In this document: in pieces, positions 45,543 to 56,954 of the stretch | Layout of the letters: each line of letters opens with the position of its first letter | How positions within the stretch are numbered: position 1 is the first letter of the stretch | DNA from: Lobosporangium transversale | Lineage: Eukaryota; Mortierellomycota; Mortierellomycetes; Mortierellales; Mortierellaceae | Length of the DNA: 64,000 nt | Direction: 5' to 3' | Assembly (NCBI RefSeq): GCF_002105155.1 | Contig: NW_019028984.1 | Span: forward strand, 248,001 to 312,000 | Made by a program: the position numbers and the translations under genes | The notes under the pieces: model-generated | The model's database searches: none | Seen by the model: only the letters and a program-made list of their open reading frames with translations | What the model was told of the DNA's origin: nothing

Positions 45543-46609
45543 ATGGTTTCTCCACCTGCTCACACATCGGTAGAGCCCCCGCGTCTCATCAGTGCTGTAA
45601 TAATCAAGATGGCTTCAACTTCTAGCTCTACTCCAAAGTCTCGCCATTTTACTCCTGCTTTTATTCCAATCCGCGATCGCGTACCAGAGAACCTTCAAAT
45701 TCAACTTCACATTCGGAAAGGTCGTCCTCAGGTGACATGTCGAGCTTTAAAGGATCTTCCTGATCCTGCACCATGGACTTTTGTCCTCAATCATGAGGAT
45801 TTTGAGAGCTTGCTAATGGGAATTCGTGATCATATTCCAAAAGCAACCAAAGATGGTTTTTACTGGCCAGAGGATGCCCAACCATATTTACAGCCTACTC
45901 ACAATACGACACAAAAGCTTTATCAAAGGCTGGACCCAGAAAATTATAAAATGCTGCTTACAAAGTCATGGCGGAAAGAACTTCGACGGATGAATGGGGA
46001 TGCGTCAAAAGTCTATGTTCACTTGTATATTTATCTTGCTTCACCAGAAGAAGGAGAAGAAGGACAGGAACAAGGACAGGAGCAAGGACAGGAACAGGGA
46101 CAAAGACAAAGACAAAAACAAAGGCAAGAAAGTGCTGATGGCGTTTCCGTTATTACTGATGATAGACAATCAACGCCTGCCAGTCAAGGAGAAGCATCAA
46201 CGTCTAGGAAGCGAGGCATTTCAGAGGTAGTGAGCATGGAGCCACGACGACAGGATTCTATGGTTGGATACATTACTCCAGTCCAATATGGACGTCGCTC
46301 AGATCGTGAACCAATGTTGCGTACACTTGAAGATGATATATTACTGCAGCTTGAGAGAGAAGCGCAGATTCGAACACAGCTCATTCGCGAGAGAAGACAA
46401 GCGGCAGAAGAAGCAGAACAACGACGGCAGTTGCGGCAGCAGCGTCAACATCAGCATCAACAAGAGGATCTTGATGATGACAATGATGAGATGAGAACCA
46501 TCTACGTTGAGATCAATGGCACTAGACTACCTGTTCGAGTGGATGTACATTCTTTGAGAAAAGCGCTTGGCGTACCAAACCCAAATGAATTTGATGATAC
46601 ATGCATGTG

Positions 46610-46610
<1 letters not shown>
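45543..46610 (+). CDS. Intronless unknown protein with Gln-rich and coiled-coil segments
   Basis: A 355-codon uninterrupted frame starts at ATG 45543; an alternative in-frame ATG is at 45609. Residues ~40-170 look globular (FIPIRDRVPENLQIQLHIRK, FYWPEDAQPYLQPTHNTTQK). Then comes a (GQEQ)n/Gln-Arg repeat around 180-205 and a charged coiled-coil region (LEREAQIRTQLIRERRQAAE). The C-terminal segment TIYVEINGTRLPVRVDVHSL resembles a small beta-rich unit. I do not recognise the family. The stop codon is followed at once by an A32 tract (46611-46642). Confidence 0.65.
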
Positions 46611-46642
<32 letters not shown>

Positions 46643-46643
<1 letters not shown>

Positions 46644-48177
46644 GAATAAACGAATAAAATACCCTTGATGCTATTATGCACCTTTTTCCCTTTAATAAAA
46701 TAGAATCCTTTGTGGCCTTTGAGTCCGATTTTAAAGTTAAAAATATGAAATGTGCCGACAACTTTGTACATGTATATAAATTAAATTTTCTTAAAACCAG
46801 TTTGTGAAACTCATCCAGTAAAATTTAGATAACTTTTTATATATATCTTATATATCTTAGTTCATGGGATACAGAGTTCAGGGTCAAATTGTTTTCGCAA
46901 GTGCTGTGCTTGTAAACCCATGGAGAGGATCACTGCTTTTCAAGCAATTCCTATATATATATATATATACATGTATATATAGATACAATACGAGACTGTA
47001 TTTCAAAACAGGTAGCTAATCCAGTCTAGTTGTTCAGTGGACCAGTCGTTCAGCGGAATAACAATGATGAATCCTTAGTTGCCTAAATTTTTCGTCCTCT
47101 TTCTTCCTTGGGAGGTGGTTTTTTCCCCTCCGCCTCACTTCTTAGTATATAATCCATAGATTTTATAAATATATAAATATATATATATATATCGCCAATT
47201 TTATTTGGTCACGATACCTTATATTTTTAATCTAAAAACGATGATTGAATTGTTCTGGTGGCATCTCACTACGTGACGGACTTGCAACAATACTCGTAAC
47301 AAGCGAGCTAATTGGCTGCCAATACACTCGAAAGTATTCAAAAAATATAAGGTATCGCGACCAAATGAAACGGGCTATATATACATATCACCTTCAGTTT
47401 AAACTCTGTAGGACTATCCGGAAAAAATGTTGTAAAGACAGTACCCCAATCTCCCACAAACTTTAAAAAACATCTCACAGATGGATGATTGATAGCAAAT
47501 ATATATATATATATATACATTCATAATATTGAAGTATCTAATACAATGATGGATATATACATCCATGCCTTTACGGGGGATTAAGTCTACATAGCAGACT
47601 AACCTTAGAAAAGATGAGGCATACGGGACACGGAACTTGTAAACCGAGTTGACGCCCTTTCAAGACGCTGAATCGCTTGTCCTGAACACTATTCACCTTT
47701 TGTTGGAAATTGCCAGGATGTGTACATGTATACTGTTTGCCCAAGTCATGTGTGACATCTATGACCAGTCGCATATGGAGCTTATATGAGGAAAAGAAGA
47801 GAACATCTATTGTACAATTGTATATACAACACCAAGGACTCCTGCAGACAAAATGTAGGCGATGTCATCGCGCTTTGCTTTTTAGGGGGAAGTGGTTTTG
47901 CTTTTGCTTTGTTTGTAAATCGGCCGATCTGCGAAATAGACTATGGGTCCTAATAAATATTTATGTCAAGGTACAAAGACTAAAAAGCATCTAAGAAAGA
48001 TGTGATGATGGTCGATGAGAGCTGATGACTGTAAGCTTTCTTTCTCCTGTGCTTCCATTGATTTAAGAACAATGAATATTGCTGAATGACTTTCAGTCTT
48101 CATTACTTCTCTTTGCCCCTTTTGCTGCAAAATTAAGGTCAATGATGGCTTGTCTACAGTACGTGGGCATACGTATA
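46643..48177. other. AT-rich intergenic DNA, no gene recognised
   Basis: Contains (TA)n stretches near 46950-46975, 47160-47190 and 47500-47515, and the inverted repeat listed separately. Short frames have no motif. Confidence 0.5.
47198..47370. repeat. Short inverted repeat with ~28-bp arms
   Basis: TTTGGTCACGATACCTTATA near 47204 reappears as its complement near 47346-47366 (TATAAGGTATCGCGACCAAA) with one mismatch in the core. The loop is ~115 bp and the flanks are TA-rich. It could be a small hairpin element. Confidence 0.6.
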
Positions 48178-48179
48178 TA

Positions 48180-48435
48180 CAGTGGAATCTCGATAATTGT
48201 ACACTTTTGTACAAATTTCAAATTTGATATATTTCTAGGCCATTGGTTGGCTAAGAGCCTTACTCTTTTAAAAAAAAGTATTCTAAAAAACCCACACTCA
48301 ACTGGAGTAGAGGAATCAGCAGAGGATTTTTAGAATAGTTTTTCATGAATTGTGGGCTTCTTAGCCAATCAATAACCGAGAAATATAGCAAATTCGAAAA
48401 TTGTACAAAAGTGTACAATTATCGAGATTCCACTG
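48180..48435 (+). mobile_element. 256-bp TA-flanked MITE (pogo/Tc1-mariner type), copy 1
   Basis: Begins CAGTGGAATCTCGATAATTG and ends with its complement. The terminal inverted repeats extend imperfectly for ~75 bp. A TA dinucleotide flanks each side (48178-48179 and 48436-48437), the target duplication of Tc1/mariner/pogo elements. There is no coding capacity. Termini of the CAGT...CTCGAT type resemble pogo/Tigger families, so an autonomous relative is expected elsewhere in the genome. Confidence 0.9.
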
Positions 48436-48883
48436 TATATTATACAAACCATGAGTGCCATTTATGGTTGTATAAAAAATTACATATCTTTATTCATTCC
48501 TAGTTTGTCAACATGTCGATCATTCTTTTTTTTTTTTTTTTTTTTCCAAGCTGAGCCCACTTACAGTAAATAATTGTATATATATATATATTGTTTAATA
48601 TTTGTTTTTTCTGGTCACGAACATATTTTAAAATCATAAATGTAATGATAGAATTAGCTTAGCGGTCCCACAAAATGGTAACCAATGTCCTTTTTTGATA
48701 GATCCTAGACTTTTTTATTGAACAGAAACAGCAATCAGAACAAGGCTTGACTACAAGGAATGCTGGACTTCATGTAAATTCAGCATCATTTCAGAGTGGT
48801 GCACTTTTTCTAGAGTCAATTTAATTAATATAACGATAGAATACATATTAAGTTCTTACTAAATGACGGGGACAAACCCTGTA
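48436..48883. other. Spacer between the two MITE copies
   Basis: AT-rich, with a T20 run at 48526-48545 and a (TA) run near 48578-48590. No gene seen. Confidence 0.5.
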
Positions 48884-49139
48884 CAGTGGAATCTCGATAA
48901 TTGTACACTTTTGTACAATTTTCGAATTTGCTATATTTCTCGGTTATTGATTGGCTAAGAAGCCCACAATTCATGAAAAACTATTCTAAAAATCCTCTGC
49001 TGATTCCTCTACTCCAGTTGAGTGTGGGTTTTTTAGAATACTTTTTTTTAAAAGAGTAAGGCTCTTAGCCAACCAATGGCCTAGAAATATATCAAATTTG
49101 AAATTTGTACAAAAGTGTACAATTATCGAGATTCCACTG
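48884..49139 (-). mobile_element. 256-bp TA-flanked MITE, copy 2 (inverted)
   Basis: This is the reverse complement of the copy at 48180-48435, same length and nearly or fully identical, again bounded by TA (48882-48883 and 49140-49141). The two copies lie 448 bp apart in opposite orientation, so this DNA could form a large cruciform or hairpin. Confidence 0.9.
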
Positions 49140-49632
49140 TATAATAATACTTCTTTATTTAATATCATTTGGCTTGGTTTTCAGGGGTCTTCTCACTTTC
49201 AACTACGCTTCAGCTGCTCTTCAATTGTCGTGATTCTGATTTGCTGACTTCAACCTTATGCTTTCGAAGCTTCGTTGTACTCAGCAAGGGAACACATGTG
49301 TCACTAAAAATTAATCTTACACTGTGCCTGAAAAGAGATTGTCTTTAAGATGCAAATATATATATACAAATAAGAAACCAGGGTATGTGAAGCAATGGTA
49401 TACGCATCGTTTTTTCTCTTCCCAATGGGATGCCCGTGTATGGACATGTATTTATATACATATTTTATATATAATACCATGTATCCTCGTATTCGTCGGG
49501 GAATCAAGCATTGCAGGTCGTAATGGGTGGAATGCATGTCGGGGATCCATTTAACGTTACATTCATTCACATTGTAAATGTTAATTTTTTTCTCGGAAAA
49601 TAAGTTTGAGCCAGTATGCATTCAATCTAGAC
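49140..49632. other. Upstream region of the FAD monooxygenase gene
   Basis: AT-rich, with TA-rich segments near 49355-49370 and 49450-49475. No gene seen. Confidence 0.4.
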
Positions 49633-49640
49633 TATAAAAA
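49633..49640 (+). promoter_or_regulatory. TATA-box-like element
   Basis: TATAAAAA, about 150 bp before the ATG at 49792 and followed by a C/T-rich leader with repeated TCATTC and TCTTC motifs. Confidence 0.45.
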
Positions 49641-49791
49641 CCAGGTAACATCGGGGAGCATGCCATGGCTCATTCTCATTCATCTCTTCTCATTTCTCAA
49701 CCAACCTCGTATTTCATCTCTCTTCATTCTTCTTCTTTTGTCATACTAGCATCATAAAATATTACCATTCATCCATCCATTCTTTTAAAAT

Positions 49792-52249
49792 ATGTCAATC
49801 ATGTCCGGCACATCATCACAACAATCACATCAGCAGCCACCTCAACGGGCATATCCTTCCGTCATAATCGTTGGTGCGGGTCTTGGAGGATTGATGCTTG
49901 GAGCACTGCTTGAACAGATCAACATCCCTTATCACATCTTTGAACGTGCTGCCGAAGTTCGGCCTCTTGGTAAGCCTCAAGAGACTGATTTTTATAATAT
50001 GTGTTCAATAAACATATTTTGTGTTTTGTAATGTTTGGTGCTTGATATGTAATGGGCACAAACAATAGCAAAACAACAAAGCAGGGTGGTACAAAGGATG
50101 TACAGCATCCAAGTAACACATGTATCGATAACTCATCTTTTTTTTTGTTCTTCACGGATGAATGATGAAAAGGATCGGCGATGACTCTTGGTCCAAATCT
50201 TATGCCTATCTTTGAGCAGCTTGGACTAGTAGAAGAGATTCGAAAGTTCTCATTACCCTGTCTGGGCTTGGACGTCTACAACGAATCCATGAAGCATCTA
50301 GGCACGATCGACCTGAAATCCCATAAGGCTCTGTAAGTCATTCCTTCCCCAAATCATATCCTTATCCACCTCTTCGCTCAGATATACCAGCATACAAACA
50401 TGGACAAACAAATGCATCTCTTCGTATACGGCGTTGCCTTCTTTGCTCACTTTCTTTCACGCCATCCTATTCCTTCTCATTTGCTCACTATATCCATTCA
50501 ACAAACTTACACACAAACAAACAAACATTCCGGCATTCTCCCCCACACAACTATTTGTCTTTTATAATATTTAAGATATTATAGCAATGGTTTCTCATCC
50601 TAAACACGCACTCATATATCCCTACTTTTTTATTATCTCATGACATCAAAAAAAAAAAAAAAAAAAAAAACGACTATAACAGCGCTGGTCATGAACATCT
50701 GCTTTTTGCACGCCCACTTCTTTATGAGTTGATGCGGAAACAAGTTCCGGCAAGCAAAATTACCATGGGCAAAAAAGTCCTACGAACAGAAGAGAAAGAA
50801 GATCGAGTGGTGATTCACTGTTCAGATAACACAACCTATGAAGCTGATATACTGATTGGAGCCGATGGCGCATACAGTGGAGTTCGGCAGTCGCTCTACA
50901 AACAAATGGATGCACAGGGAATCCTGCCCAAAGTCGACCTAGAGAATTTCTCAATTGGCTATGTGACCATGGTTGGGGTTGCAAACCCTCAGGATCCAGA
51001 AAAGTTTCCACAACTCAAAGATAGCGTATCACACTTCACCTCTGTCATGGGAGAAGGCAGTAAGAACGTAAGTTTTACCATTTCAAAAAAGATATATCAT
51101 GCAAAGTATGATATTTTGCTATAAATGTATCTACTGCTCCTTTGTGTTTTTAACCATATATCTGTATACCATTTTTCATTCTTGGACAAAAATAAAATAA
51201 ACATAAAAAAGTGGACAATAGTCAACGTTCCTAATAATCAAATCTGCTGGGCCATGAGTGTTCAGCTGGGGGATTCTAAACTCAAAGGTCAACAGTTCCG
51301 CAACTCAGAATGGGGACCTGAAGCCAATGAGTCTATGATCAAGGAGTTCCAAGATTTCCCTACACCTTGGGGCGGCAAGATGGGGGATATCATAGAGGCC
51401 ACACCCAAGCACTTGATTTCCAAAGTATTCTTGGAAGAGAAGGTGTTTAAGACCTGGTACCATGGCCGAATTGCCCTTTTGGGTGATGGTAAGTCATAGA
51501 ACATTAGACAGGACAGGATGAGGATATAGAAAAAACTAGCATTCTAAGACACCGACGCTCCCTCCCTACTATACTTTCAAAAAAATAGCTGCCCACAAGA
51601 TGTTGCCATCTGCAGGCCAAGGTGAGTCTCTTCTTAATTCCTGATGGATCCTGTAGGTCAAAAATCATTGTCTAAACCATAGTCTCATCCTTTTTTTTTT
51701 TTATTTTTTTTTTAGGTGCTGTTAACGCCATGCAAGATGCTATAGTGATGGCTAATTGTCTGTACAATATGTCTAATTGCTCTGTTGCAAGCATCCGCGC
51801 AGCATTTGAAGATTATTACAGTCAGCGATACCATCGTGCAAACGAGCAGTTTGAGCGAAGCAAATCACTGGGCAAAGTTATGCTTGGACAGGTAATAAGC
51901 CTTTTTATTCTCTTTATAATTTCAAACACATTATTGATCCTCAAAAATTAAACGATTATGATTGCTTTTTGTTAATATCACTTAAAAAAAAAAAAAAAAA
52001 AAAAAAAAGACTTGGTCAGATAGAGTCGTCCGTCACGCAATTTTCAATTATACGCCTGATTGGGTAGTACAGCGCGGGTTTGCAAAGTCATTTGAATATC
52101 GTCCACAAGCTGCATGGTTACCTCTAGCGGAGAACAAGGGTACTGGCAAGGTTCTTCCTCAAGAGTGCAAGAGATGGGAAATTAACGATAAGGAAAAACA
52201 AGTAGAGCAAGCGCAACAACAGGCACGGCAACAGGTGCAACAAGTATAG
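49792..52249 (+). CDS. FAD-dependent monooxygenase (PHBH-type)
   Basis: Seven exons: 49792-49969, 50173-50332, 50683-51067, 51212-51488, 51589-51621, 51716-51891 and 52010-52249, giving 482 residues in consistent phase. Motifs of FAD_binding_3 enzymes: an N-terminal dinucleotide fold VIIVGAGLGGLMLGALLEQ (~24-42), the ADGAYSGVR segment (~205) typical of the second FAD/NAD(P)H motif, and GDAAHKMLPSAGQGAVNAMQ (~335), which contacts FAD ribityl and pyrophosphate. Such enzymes hydroxylate aromatic or isoprenoid substrates; the substrate here is unknown. There is no signal peptide, and the tail is Gln-rich. A33 is an unusually small 33-nt exon 5. Exon 7 starts directly after an A25 run, its last A and the next G forming the acceptor AG. 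A ruined paralogue lies at 9615-11690. Confidence 0.92.
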
Positions 52250-52463
52250 TATTAAGCACAACAGGCACAACAAGTACAACGACAGTATATATATCATAAA
52301 ACACAAATCTTGTTCCAATAAAATGACGGTATAAATTGAAAGACTCTACGTGAGAAAAGTGACTTACTTGCTTGCTTGCCTTTGTTTGTCAAAGTGCTTA
52401 CGTACGGCCAGCAATGAATAATTTACCATAAAATCTAACTCCTAGCTTCTAAAAGCTCTAGTG

Positions 52464-52507
<44 letters not shown>

Positions 52508-52680
52508 GAGTCATATAGCCATGCTTCGATCTATGGAGGCGCTTCCTTTAATTTCTACACCTTTACTTTGTCGCGTTTTATGTGATCATAAACTGTGCTT
52601 ACTGGAAAAAGTTTTTTTTGTAATTAACGTCCATCCACGACATTATTGGCCATTTAACTAAGATCCGCAATGCGGCCGTC
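52250..52680. other. Intergenic with A41 tract
   Basis: The longest homopolymer of the window, A41 at 52464-52504, lies ~215 bp after the monooxygenase stop. No gene seen. Confidence 0.5.
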
Positions 52681-53493
52681 ATCAAATAACTACGAAAGCG
52701 TAAAATTGTGAAATTGGCCCTCAGTTGTGCACCTGAGTGAGAAGTCTATTCTGGACAAATTATATAACTACATGTACACGAACTGAATCTCCAATCTGCA
52801 CTGCAAGCTCAGAAGGCTCCGAATTAGCGTATGTAGCAGCCATTAATCATACATCGTATTTCGCACCGAGGCGCTGGTTGTTTCTATGGTTTGTCAGAGC
52901 AGGTCCAATGACAGCATCCATGAGGGTAGCCAAATCTGTACATGTTCACCCATAGGCCCGATTGTCAGATATCTGGTACTGTACCAGCCAGGTCGCAAAT
53001 AAAGCAGTATCCAATAATCAGCCGAAGCCGCATCGTCATACTGCCACAGTACTACATCCTGTTCATAAACCACATCAGCATTGAGTAGACTTCCTTGGTC
53101 CCTGTGGACCTGTGCCACGGCTCTACCCCTTACTTGGTCTGTTGTGCGCGAAGGTCATCCTTTTACTGCCTCACTTATCAAAAATTTACAACTTTCCAGG
53201 CGCTCCATCACCCCCTATTCCACCTGCTGTCGGTAGCTTGGCGCCACCCGCTGGTCTGCCTCAGTCCTGATCGCCTTCACGCCTGCTGCTCGTTGTTGTC
53301 TCAGGATAGGTCCTAAGAAATCACCTCTGCTACGTCTGTGCTGCCCAACACAGGTGCGTCCCCCGGCGCGTTTGCTCAGAGGTGATGCCTTTAGTTCTTT
53401 CCCAGTCGACAGTGACTTTACAGCGTCTGTTCCAGATCTCAGTCCTTCTGATTTCCTCGATAGCTTTGGTAAATCTGCAAACCACTTATTTTG
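52681..53493 (-). mobile_element. Diverged LINE C-terminal fragment
   Basis: On the minus strand, 53490-53215 translates to text parallel to the end of the LINE ORF at 22118-24214. Examples are SLSTGKELKASPLSKRAGGR and CVGQHRRSRGDFLGPILRQ, against KARGITAISKRARGCNCVGE and HRRSSNDFLVPSLRQ. After a stop it continues VMERLESCKFL, matching VMERLGGMKFL. The rest down to ~52690 is presumably its 3' UTR, without recognisable coding. It is a degenerate relative rather than a recent copy. Confidence 0.7.
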
Positions 53494-53692
53494 CTTTTTT
53501 TTTTTTTTTTTTTTTTTTTTTGATAACAAGGACCCACGAGGTCATGCAAACCATTTATTTTGCAATGGATGCGGTTGTCTTGAAAGTATCTTCCAGAAAT
53601 GCTGTAGGATCTCTCTAGGCGTCCGCGCGTAAACAGACGAGGAGGGGGAATTCCGGGTGGCTGGGGCATCAGGTCGGACACGTGCGGGTCAC
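53494..53692 (-). mobile_element. Internally deleted LINE copy with poly(A) tail
   Basis: Minus strand. It starts like the LINE 5' edge seen at 22118-22190 (CCGCACGTGTCCGA ... GTCTGTTTACGCGC), then jumps to the LINE 3' end (CATGACCTCGTGGGTCCTTG, TTATCA) and a tail of 27 A (53521-53495 as T on the plus strand). Almost the whole ORF is deleted between these parts. The tail abuts the older LINE fragment. Confidence 0.65.
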
Positions 53693-54575
53693 CTGGTCTC
53701 TTCTCTTATGATTTGCGGAGGCAATTAACAATTTATAAATGAGGACAACATGGCCGAGCGGTTAAGGCGTGAGACTAGAAATCTCATGGGTTCTCCCGCG
53801 CAGGTTCAAATCCTGCTGTTGTCGCGATTCTTTTTGACCTTATATAATTTTCTCTCATACCTTTTACATGCGCTTTAGATGAAGTTATTTTGCGGTCTCG
53901 TACATTGCTTATTCACACTGCCTCTCTATTCAGATATTTTTTTTTTATTTGCATAGGGGTTATTATTTCAGTCTTTCAAGTAAAAATCCACCTTTAATTG
54001 GTGGGCTTTCTCTAAATAAAAACGTCAATAGACAGGAAGCATCAGACTCACATAAATACGTTGATGTCTCTAACCGTTATTGTCACTAGATTTAAGCAGG
54101 ATATCACGATCGAAAAGGTACATTGACCCACAGTGGTGCACCATTTTTTGTTGGATGTCAACAAGTTCAGCAGAAGTTCTTTTGCTTTTCATCAACACAG
54201 GATTGTCCTCAGTAAAGGTGTCAATGGACGACACATCGTAAGCTGTTGTGTCTTCCTTCGAGCACCAGGTGCTTACTACACGTTTCTATATCCAATGTAC
54301 AAAAGAGAACGCTAGACATAACAGTCCGTTCAGCGTTAACTGGGACTGTACCAAAAATCGCGACAAAGTTTACTTTAAGCATGAATGGCTCCTGTTGGAT
54401 TGAGCGACAAGTGGGACTTGTTATCTTCGATTTAAAATAACTCTTCACATAACTACAAAAAAGCATTCGTCAGAAAGCGTGAAAACCACTTGAATAAGTT
54501 GCTCTTCTGCGCCTGCTAGCAGCTCCAGACGAAACGAACCCAATTGGGTTTGAAATGAGTGACTTTACCTATAGC
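53620..54575. repeat. Inverted duplication, arm 2 (pairs with 20597-22190)
   Basis: Reverse complement of arm 1 without the 610-bp transposon. It includes the tRNA-Ser gene and the retroelement fragment. The sequence near 53940-53960 is the uninterrupted insertion target. Confidence 0.85.
53744..53824 (+). tRNA. tRNA-Ser (anticodon AGA), second copy
   Basis: Identical cloverleaf to the copy at 21990-22070: acceptor GACAACA/TGTTGTC, loop CTAGAAA with anticodon AGA, long variable arm, B-box GGTTCAAATCC. A T5 run eight bases downstream (53833-53837) can act as the Pol III terminator. Confidence 0.95.
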
Positions 54576-56700
54576 ACTAAGGGTATCGACATGTCCATAA
54601 AAACACCCATGCAAATAGTTTTTTATAAGCGAAAATTTATTTGCATAAAGGCCGTACAAATAACTTCACCACTATTATCTGCCTGGTTACTTCTATGCTT
54701 TATATGTTGTCATCGTTTTTGCATGGCCCCAACAAAATCTAGTTCGAAAGCGCCTGTGACCTGTGCTATTCAGGTTGAACATCTTTTGTGCAGAGGTGTA
54801 GGAATAAATTACTTTTATGGATGCTTCGTGACATTGGCTGATGAAAATATTAGCATTCCAGGCATTGGCCTGACGGGTAACATTGATTTACAAGACTGTT
54901 TCTGCTCTTTCGGAAGCTATCGACAATTCCTATCCCATCATCATTAGAGTGGATTTATTCCACCAATTTGGCTTTTCCGGTTGTGGTTTCATTGATCTCG
55001 GGGATGATGTCGAACCTGAGAAGGATGTGAAACCATCCTTGATCCCTAGCTAAATCCCTGATGAAGAAAAGACTTTTATAAAAAGAAAGCTTGAAGCGAA
55101 TAAGAGCACTGCCAACGGGTAGTCAATGTCCTGTACCAGAAAAGAAAGTGTTTCCACCCGTAAATGCAATTCTATATCGAAGACCACGATCTTCTGCTGA
55201 ACTTGATAAGACCAAAGAAAAAAATAGATCGGTGATGATATCATCACACATTGGCTTCGGCTGGCAACGCTCATAGTAGCACGCTTACACTGGTGGCTAA
55301 AAAAGATGAGCAAGGAACCAAACCCTTTGGCGTGTATGCCTTGATCCACGTCCGCTTAACAAGCATCTTCCGGATGACAACTATCCCTTGCGTTTAATAC
55401 CTGATATCATAAGGCATTTAGCGGGTCATTCTATCTTTACCATGATCGACTCAACAAAGACTTATCATTAATTGCCCGTGGATGTTGACGATCAACCTCT
55501 GATTGCTTTCATGCATCTAGGAACACGATAAATGTTTAAGAAGACACCATTTGGTTTGAAGTCCTTGTCTATTCTTTATCAGAGGGAATGTCGCGAAGTC
55601 TAGGTGATCTATCATTTACCCATAACCCTACTAATGACATTGTGGTGTTGTCAAAGGATAGAGATGAACATGCATAACAAGCGCGCACTGCGATTAACCG
55701 GCTGAACGAAGCCAACTTGGATTTAATATTGATTCGCACGGTAGAAGCGTCAATCTACTAAATTCGTAAACATAAATGACTGGAGAGAGTCCACAACGGC
55801 GAAATAAATGTAGCTATCCCGACATGTTCAACTTCTTCCAAGAGTACATCCGCCTTTCCAGTGAAGTGTTGGCGCCGTTAGGGCGACTGTTCGATGCTTG
55901 TTAGTTTTCCAAATCTGCTCTGATTTCACCGTAATTTAGCGGAGTTGATTAGATCCCCTGAATAGCTGCCATCCAGAGGGACTACTTCGAATGGACAGGA
56001 TTTATATTGTGTTGTTCAAAACAATAAAACTTGACTGAAAGTCTGCTAATCCTCACTCAAACCATGAGGCAAATAACACCTCTGAGCACTTCAATAGGAT
56101 TATGGCGTGCTTTTAGGGTGCAGAGAAGACAACATTGTCTCTTTTGAGCAATGAAGGATATAGGATTTGTTCCTTGGGGCAAACTTTTTTTAAGCCACGC
56201 TTGTTGCTAGTAAAAACACAAGTGGTTCCTGTTTTCCGCATACTTTCAGCGCTTCCACAATCCATAGGCTGTGATGTAGCCATTAAATATTACATGTTTG
56301 TCGAAACATTGACACATCCCTTGCAAATGTTCAGATGTATGCTAAGAATATTGTTTAAGGGACATAGAGTAGTCAATGACATGTGGTAGTGGTCAGATGT
56401 TTATACAGTATCATATGGAGTCGAACAGTCGCCTAGACGGACTTCATAATCGTGTTGATCTTTTTGTATATTAAATGACACTTTCTTTCTTTGAAAGAGC
56501 TGTGCACTCATGCACGTGTATTATCATTCCTGGACTTCAGTAAACCCTTTAATGTTGCAGCAGATGCTTCCGATGTGGGTATTGGAGCAGCCTTGTATCA
56601 GGTACCAGAAGAGACTGCAAAACCTTACAAATTCAGCTACGTATCCTTTATGGCACATTCTCTCCAAGGACGAGAGTAAGAATATAGCACTACAAAAAGG
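54576..56700 (+). mobile_element. Degenerate Ty3/gypsy-type retrotransposon
   Basis: Several frames, interrupted by stops and shifts, show the expected order. A possible protease-to-linker region lies around 54900-55080. Reverse transcriptase text KKTPFGLKSLSILYQRE is near 55540-55590, the family PFGLKNAP...FQR motif. RNase H text FNVAADASDVGIGAALYQVP is at 56548-56607, followed by AHSLQGRESKNIALQKGAL. No intact ORF, and no LTR pair that I can define. It lies next to tRNA-Ser, a common target zone of Ty3-type elements. Confidence 0.75.
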
Positions 56701-56954
56701 AGCTCTTAGGAATAGTGTTTGTTTTAAATGTTTCGTTACTATTTATGGGGCAAGCAATTTGTATAATTCGCATAAAACACATGTAATTCTCTACTTTTTT
56801 TTTTTTTTTTTTTTTTTGGTGGCAACTAAGTTGCTTTTGTTTATTTTTAATGCTTCATTGTCTACATTCACATTTAACTTTACTAAAACATTCGTCTCTC
56901 TCTGTTATTGATTTTCGAAACCATTTAACAGTCCTTGTAAAATTCATTTCCCTC

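Noticed and set aside
46502-46771. Poly-Phe-containing minus-strand frame
   Set aside because: Artefact of the A32 tract read as Phe codons.
54900-55080. Intact retroviral-type protease in the Ty3-like element
   Set aside because: Stops and frame changes, and no clear active-site triad.
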